Of a stretch of 64,000 bases of DNA, positions 61,190 to 64,000 are shown one piece after another. Both the position numbers and the translations under genes were made by a program. Source of the stretch: Paragorgia papillata (taxonomy: Eukaryota > Cnidaria > Anthozoa > Scleralcyonacea > Coralliidae); the NCBI GenBank assembly GCA_035771165.1, contig JAWNZC010000314.1:3631001-3695000 (forward strand), read 5' to 3'. Numbering within the stretch: the stretch's first letter is position 1; each line of letters opens with the position of its first letter. The notes under the pieces were generated by a model, which worked only from the letters and a program-made list of their open reading frames with translations, was not told the origin of the DNA and did no database searches.

Positions 61190-62035
61190 ACTATTTAACA
61201 AGTAGTCACCGAAGTCGAGGTGACTATCGGTAAATACACCGATAGTCACCGAGACTGAGGTGACTAATTGTTTTAGTATAATTTCAAAGGTTGATAAAAA
61301 ACCAATAACGTTGAAACAAAAACTTTTAAACAACTGCTTTCATTTTAACAGTGGTGATTCTGTTTATTCACAGACGATGTTAGCAAGCCACAGTCTTTGT
61401 CAGTAAATAATTTCAAAAAAGGGTAAACAACATCCCAATCAGTTTGGAATTCAACTTGTACATACATTCAAATATATGCTAAAAAGACTTTTATTCTGGT
61501 GTTTTGGATCCTGTGTTACGGCTTTTTTGCACTTAATTCATGTTCAATATGTTCTTCACTCATGACGAAGTTTTCGCCACATCGCTAGGACCAAAATCTA
61601 GCCAAAACATATAAAAAATACGAAGAATTATAGAAAATATACTCCCTTACCTTTATAAAGTATTGTTTTTACGATATTTGATATGTACAACATCTCAGTG
61701 ATAAATGTTTTCAGTATTAGGCTCTTTTGTTTGTCTCAAAAACTACAGACCCCATTTTGAAAAAAAAAAATCAACAGTTCAATGAATCAACAAATTCTAA
61801 AATCTCATACTTCAAAATGACAACTCCGAGGGGGAGACTGAAACGAGTAAAGTCAGTGCAGTGCTGAGTAAGTACCAGTCTCTTTTCCAAAACTACTTTT
61901 GAAGAACAATTTCTTGTGATGCAATAGTCACCGCGCTGGGTGGTGACTATCACCTCAGATTCACCGCTGAGCGGACCAATCAGAAAGCTGGAAAGCCTCT
62001 TTCCCACCATGAAATTATACTAACCGGTGATAGAA
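61190..62035. mobile_element. GTGACTA-hairpin element (relative of the 9548 MITE)
   Basis: Left hairpin AGTCACCGAAGTCGAGGTGACTATCGG ... CCGATAGTCACCGAGACTGAGGTGACTAATTG at 61203-61272 (in two arms). Right hairpin AATAGTCACCGCGCTGG / GGTGACTATCACC near 61924-61955, then GAAATTATACTAACCGGTG. The end architecture (hairpin plus TTTTAGTATAA) matches 9548-9858 and 62690-62820. About 0.85 kb, no ORF of note. Confidence 0.6.
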
Positions 62036-62181
62036 ACCTCTGGCGATAAGCCAATGAAAAACCTTCTTTTAACGGAATTAACCAATAATAAAATGCGTAG
62101 TATATCACGAGCAATGATCATTAGAGTCAGCAGTTGTTCTGTTAAGCAACAATGGCACCGAAATTATAATGGAGTGGGCAA

Positions 62182-62317
62182 ATGACAGAAGAAATTGAAC
62201 ATTTAGGCGAAGCAATAAGTTCTACAGAAAACAAAAACGGCTACAAAATACTTAGAATGGAAATTATTAATGGTAAGATCGCTAAATTGTTTTTTCTCCG
62301 TTCGTTTAAAACGAAGT
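62182..62317 (+). CDS. Short ORF, possible exon, doubtful
   Basis: ATG 62182, 45 codons starting MTEEIEHLGEAISSTENKNG, stop TAG at 62317-62319; or a donor after 62271 (AATG|GTAAGA). The composition of the first 30 residues is protein-like, and an ATG with four codons lies just upstream. No phase-compatible neighbour and no family recognised. It may be the retained 5' exon of another decayed element. Confidence 0.2.
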
Positions 62318-62689
62318 AGCTGCAAACAAAACACATTTCAAAATTACGCTTGCTATTGACAAGATTTCGTGATGTAAACCTACAAGCTAAAATGACTGAT
62401 GTTTCTTTCAACGTTTTGTGACTTTTACATATCAAATGAATGGAAATATATTGTTTCAATATTGTAGATGAAAACCCATGCTAAATTATGCAAGAAAACT
62501 TTTCTTTTCTATCACTTACCGTACGGGACCAAAGAAATGTCCGAAATGACTGTTGAACGTTTGTTGTTATTTAAGTTATATTTCATAAATGAGTGGCAGT
62601 GTTTTATCAGGGGTTAAAATGTATTAAACGAGTCTCAAAGAATACGTTATGGTTGAGAATTTATTTAACTTTTGTTGGTAAATTTATAC

Positions 62690-62820
62690 TAAAATTTATA
62701 CTAAAACAATTACACAATTCGCCCTCATTTTCTATGAGCGATAGTCAACTCGGCTTCTCATTGACTATTCACTCATAGAAAACTCGGTCTCGTTGTCTAA
62801 TTGTTAATTAATTAGAAAAA
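62690..62820. repeat. Hairpin end module TTCTATGAGCGATAGTCA
   Basis: ATACTAAAACAATTACACAA then TTTTCTATGAGCGATAGTCA / TGACTATTCACTCATAGAAAA and CTCGGTCTCGTTGTCTAATTG. One end of an ATTATTCGCC/GTGACTA-style element, 30 bp before exon I. Confidence 0.6.
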
Positions 62821-62850
62821 TCATAAATATCAATCTTATTCTTTTAATAG

Positions 62851-62952
62851 TCAATCAAAGAAGCTGAATGCTCTCAAAAACAGATGATGCTTGAAAAAGC
62901 ATACGAGGATATGGATCGATTAAAAAATGAAAATCAGTCTTCTGTCGATGAG
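62851..62952 (+). CDS. Coiled-coil exon I (34 codons, phase 0-0)
   Basis: Acceptor CTTATTCTTTTAATAG|TCAATC and donor GATGAG|GTTGGT bound 102 bp in phase 0. The peptide starts SIKEAECSQKQMMLEKAYED and ends NENQSSVDE. Charged, helical, heptad-like (M, L, Y, M, L spacing). Its end (..DE|GT) resembles that of exon B (LEDE|GT). The donor GTTGGT is weaker than the others. It is the last supported exon; the gene must continue beyond 64 kb unless it ends with the read-through form at 54371. Confidence 0.68.
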
Positions 62953-63059
62953 GTTGGTTGCATCGGAATATTTAGTTAATTACAGTACTGGAAAGTATAC
63001 TTTGTGGCAGGTTGATAAATTAAATTGGCAATAAAAATTTAATTTGTATATAGGTAATC

Positions 63060-63330
63060 GCATAGGGCCGAGGAAAATTAGGGTTTAATTTCACGAGTGT
63101 TTTCAAAATTTCAAAATTGCCCGAGTCGCGAAGCGACGAGGGTAATTTGTAAGATTTTGAAAACACGAGTGAAATTAAATGTTAATTTTACGAGAACTCA
63201 TGCGATTATGTGTTAATAATATAGCGGGCAAAATTATTCAAGAGCTATGTTATGTCCAGAAAATGTCGAAGTACATGTACCTTATCACGGTCGGTGCTCG
63301 GCAACATTCCAGTAATCCAATTTTCCTCGC
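63060..63330. repeat. Hairpin element AATTTCACGAGTGTTTTC
   Basis: GGGTTTAATTTCACGAGTGT / AAACACGAGTGAAATTAAATG around TTGCCCGAGTCGCGAAGCGACGAGGG (in parts), with outer GAGGAAAATT / AATTTTCCTC at 63072 and about 63320. The 85-codon ORF at 63179 lies partly inside it. Confidence 0.65.
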
Positions 63331-63439
63331 TCTATCGCTGTGCCTGTTGGTTTCTGTTTGTAAACACAGGCAAAAGTTCGTAAATTTTCTAGTGTATTCA
63401 TTTTCACTAATAGTTTACACTCATTCAATAGTTTAAATT

Positions 63440-64000
63440 AGTTCAAAGTAAACAAAAAAAGCATTTTCAGACCGAACAACCTTGCAGAATTGTTGAAAAA
63501 AAGTCAGTCCTCTGAGATTCACTGTTGCTAAGTAACAAAGCGACCAATCACGTGCAAGTACTGCTGATCAAGGAACCAATCATGTGCAAGTAATTTTGCC
63601 CTGAATTACAAAAAAATGCCCTCTTCATTAGCCAATCATACTCAGTAATTTTGCCCTGTATATATTATTAATGATGTCAGCCTGATTATTAAACAGTTAA
63701 TTTACTATTTATGTAATTGAAGTACCGACTAGAACATTTTTTCCGGATAACATTAAGATACTAATTCCGGCAAAACACAATTACACGATTTTTTTGTTGA
63801 AATTAGCGATGTAATGTAATCGACAAAAATCATTCATATATTACTTGGATTACATTAGTAAGTATATATGTATGTTTATTAATTAGAATGGCATGAACTG
63901 AAGATCTTAATTTTTTGTTGCCAAATTTGCAAAAACTTTGCAACCTCCTACAAAAGGCACTTTGAAATTTCGGGAGGAAAGGGTGGGTCAATAGTTGATT
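63440..64000. other. Non-coding tail
   Basis: Contains AACCAATCA.GTGCAAGTA twice (63542, 63576) and AGCCAATCATACTCAGTAATTTTGCCCTG. No exon up to the window end. Confidence 0.45.

Overview
This is a eukaryotic, animal-type window: AT-rich, intron-dominated and packed with DNA transposons. The organism is most likely an anthozoan cnidarian (coral, octocoral or sea anemone). That is an inference from the style of the transposon coding remnants (RecQ-like, THAP9/P-element, hAT, IS630-like, zf-AD-like and Harbinger-like fragments), a 5S-derived SINE and the MITE landscape. Another early-branching invertebrate is possible. No bacterial operon, CRISPR array or intact long ORF is present.

Host coding content is sparse and lies on the + strand. 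Nine or ten short exons encode charged, heptad-patterned (coiled-coil) segments: 13233-13295, 15740-15886, 17239-17343, 30904-31038, 33031-33114, 45472-45528 (weaker), 47130-47225, 52410-52493, 54180-54299 and 62851-62952. Every one starts and ends in phase 0. Three of them (33031, 47130, 52410) are copies of the same exon, including the splice-site flanks. A well-formed first exon (ATG 29360, donor after 29602) sits behind a TATA box at 29172 and a GAAA-type repeat resembling an ISRE. It probably starts a gene that continues through the later exons. The three exons at 13-17 kb could belong to the same gene (alternative promoter) or to an upstream one. I do not recognise the protein.

Layout. 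0.001-6 kb: mostly unassigned DNA with one 131-codon ORF and short repeats. 6.1-6.5 kb: broken RecQ-like helicase fragment. 8.4-10.5 kb: long-TIR element. 10.57-12.38 kb: hAT element with 8-bp TSD, a retained first exon and a perfect 80-bp-arm palindrome. 13.6-15.6 kb: cluster of foldback elements. 16-24 kb: hairpin repeats, microsatellites, 5S-SINE and a 25-bp minisatellite. 24.35-24.79 kb: TTAA-flanked element carrying a coding first exon. 29.1-33.1 kb: promoter, first exon and two coiled-coil exons. 34.7-36.6 kb: TTAA element inside an hAT-like element. 37.7-38.1 kb: element with 9-bp TSD carrying a zinc-binding N-terminal ORF. 38.2-39.6 kb: tRNA-derived repeats with a MITE whose empty site is also present. 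40-43.6 kb: four-level nest of transposons. 43.6-44.35 kb: IS630/Tc1-like transposase pseudogene with a mariner-type MITE in its tail. 47-54.4 kb: further exons, MITEs and a 317-bp AGGT array. 55.39-58.47 kb: complete but decayed P-element-like (THAP) transposon with 31-bp TIRs and exact 8-bp TSD. 58.5-64 kb: hairpin elements and the last exon.

The most distinctive themes are: (1) symmetric, heptad-length exons with a dispersed triplicated zipper exon; (2) several internally deleted transposons that each kept a first coding exon (ATG, and in some a splice donor); (3) at least seven unrelated TTAA-flanked families with AG...CT termini; and (4) insertions that can be dated relative to one another because both filled and empty sites are in the window. 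All coordinates were read by eye; splice sites and TSDs are direct readings, while function is inferred.
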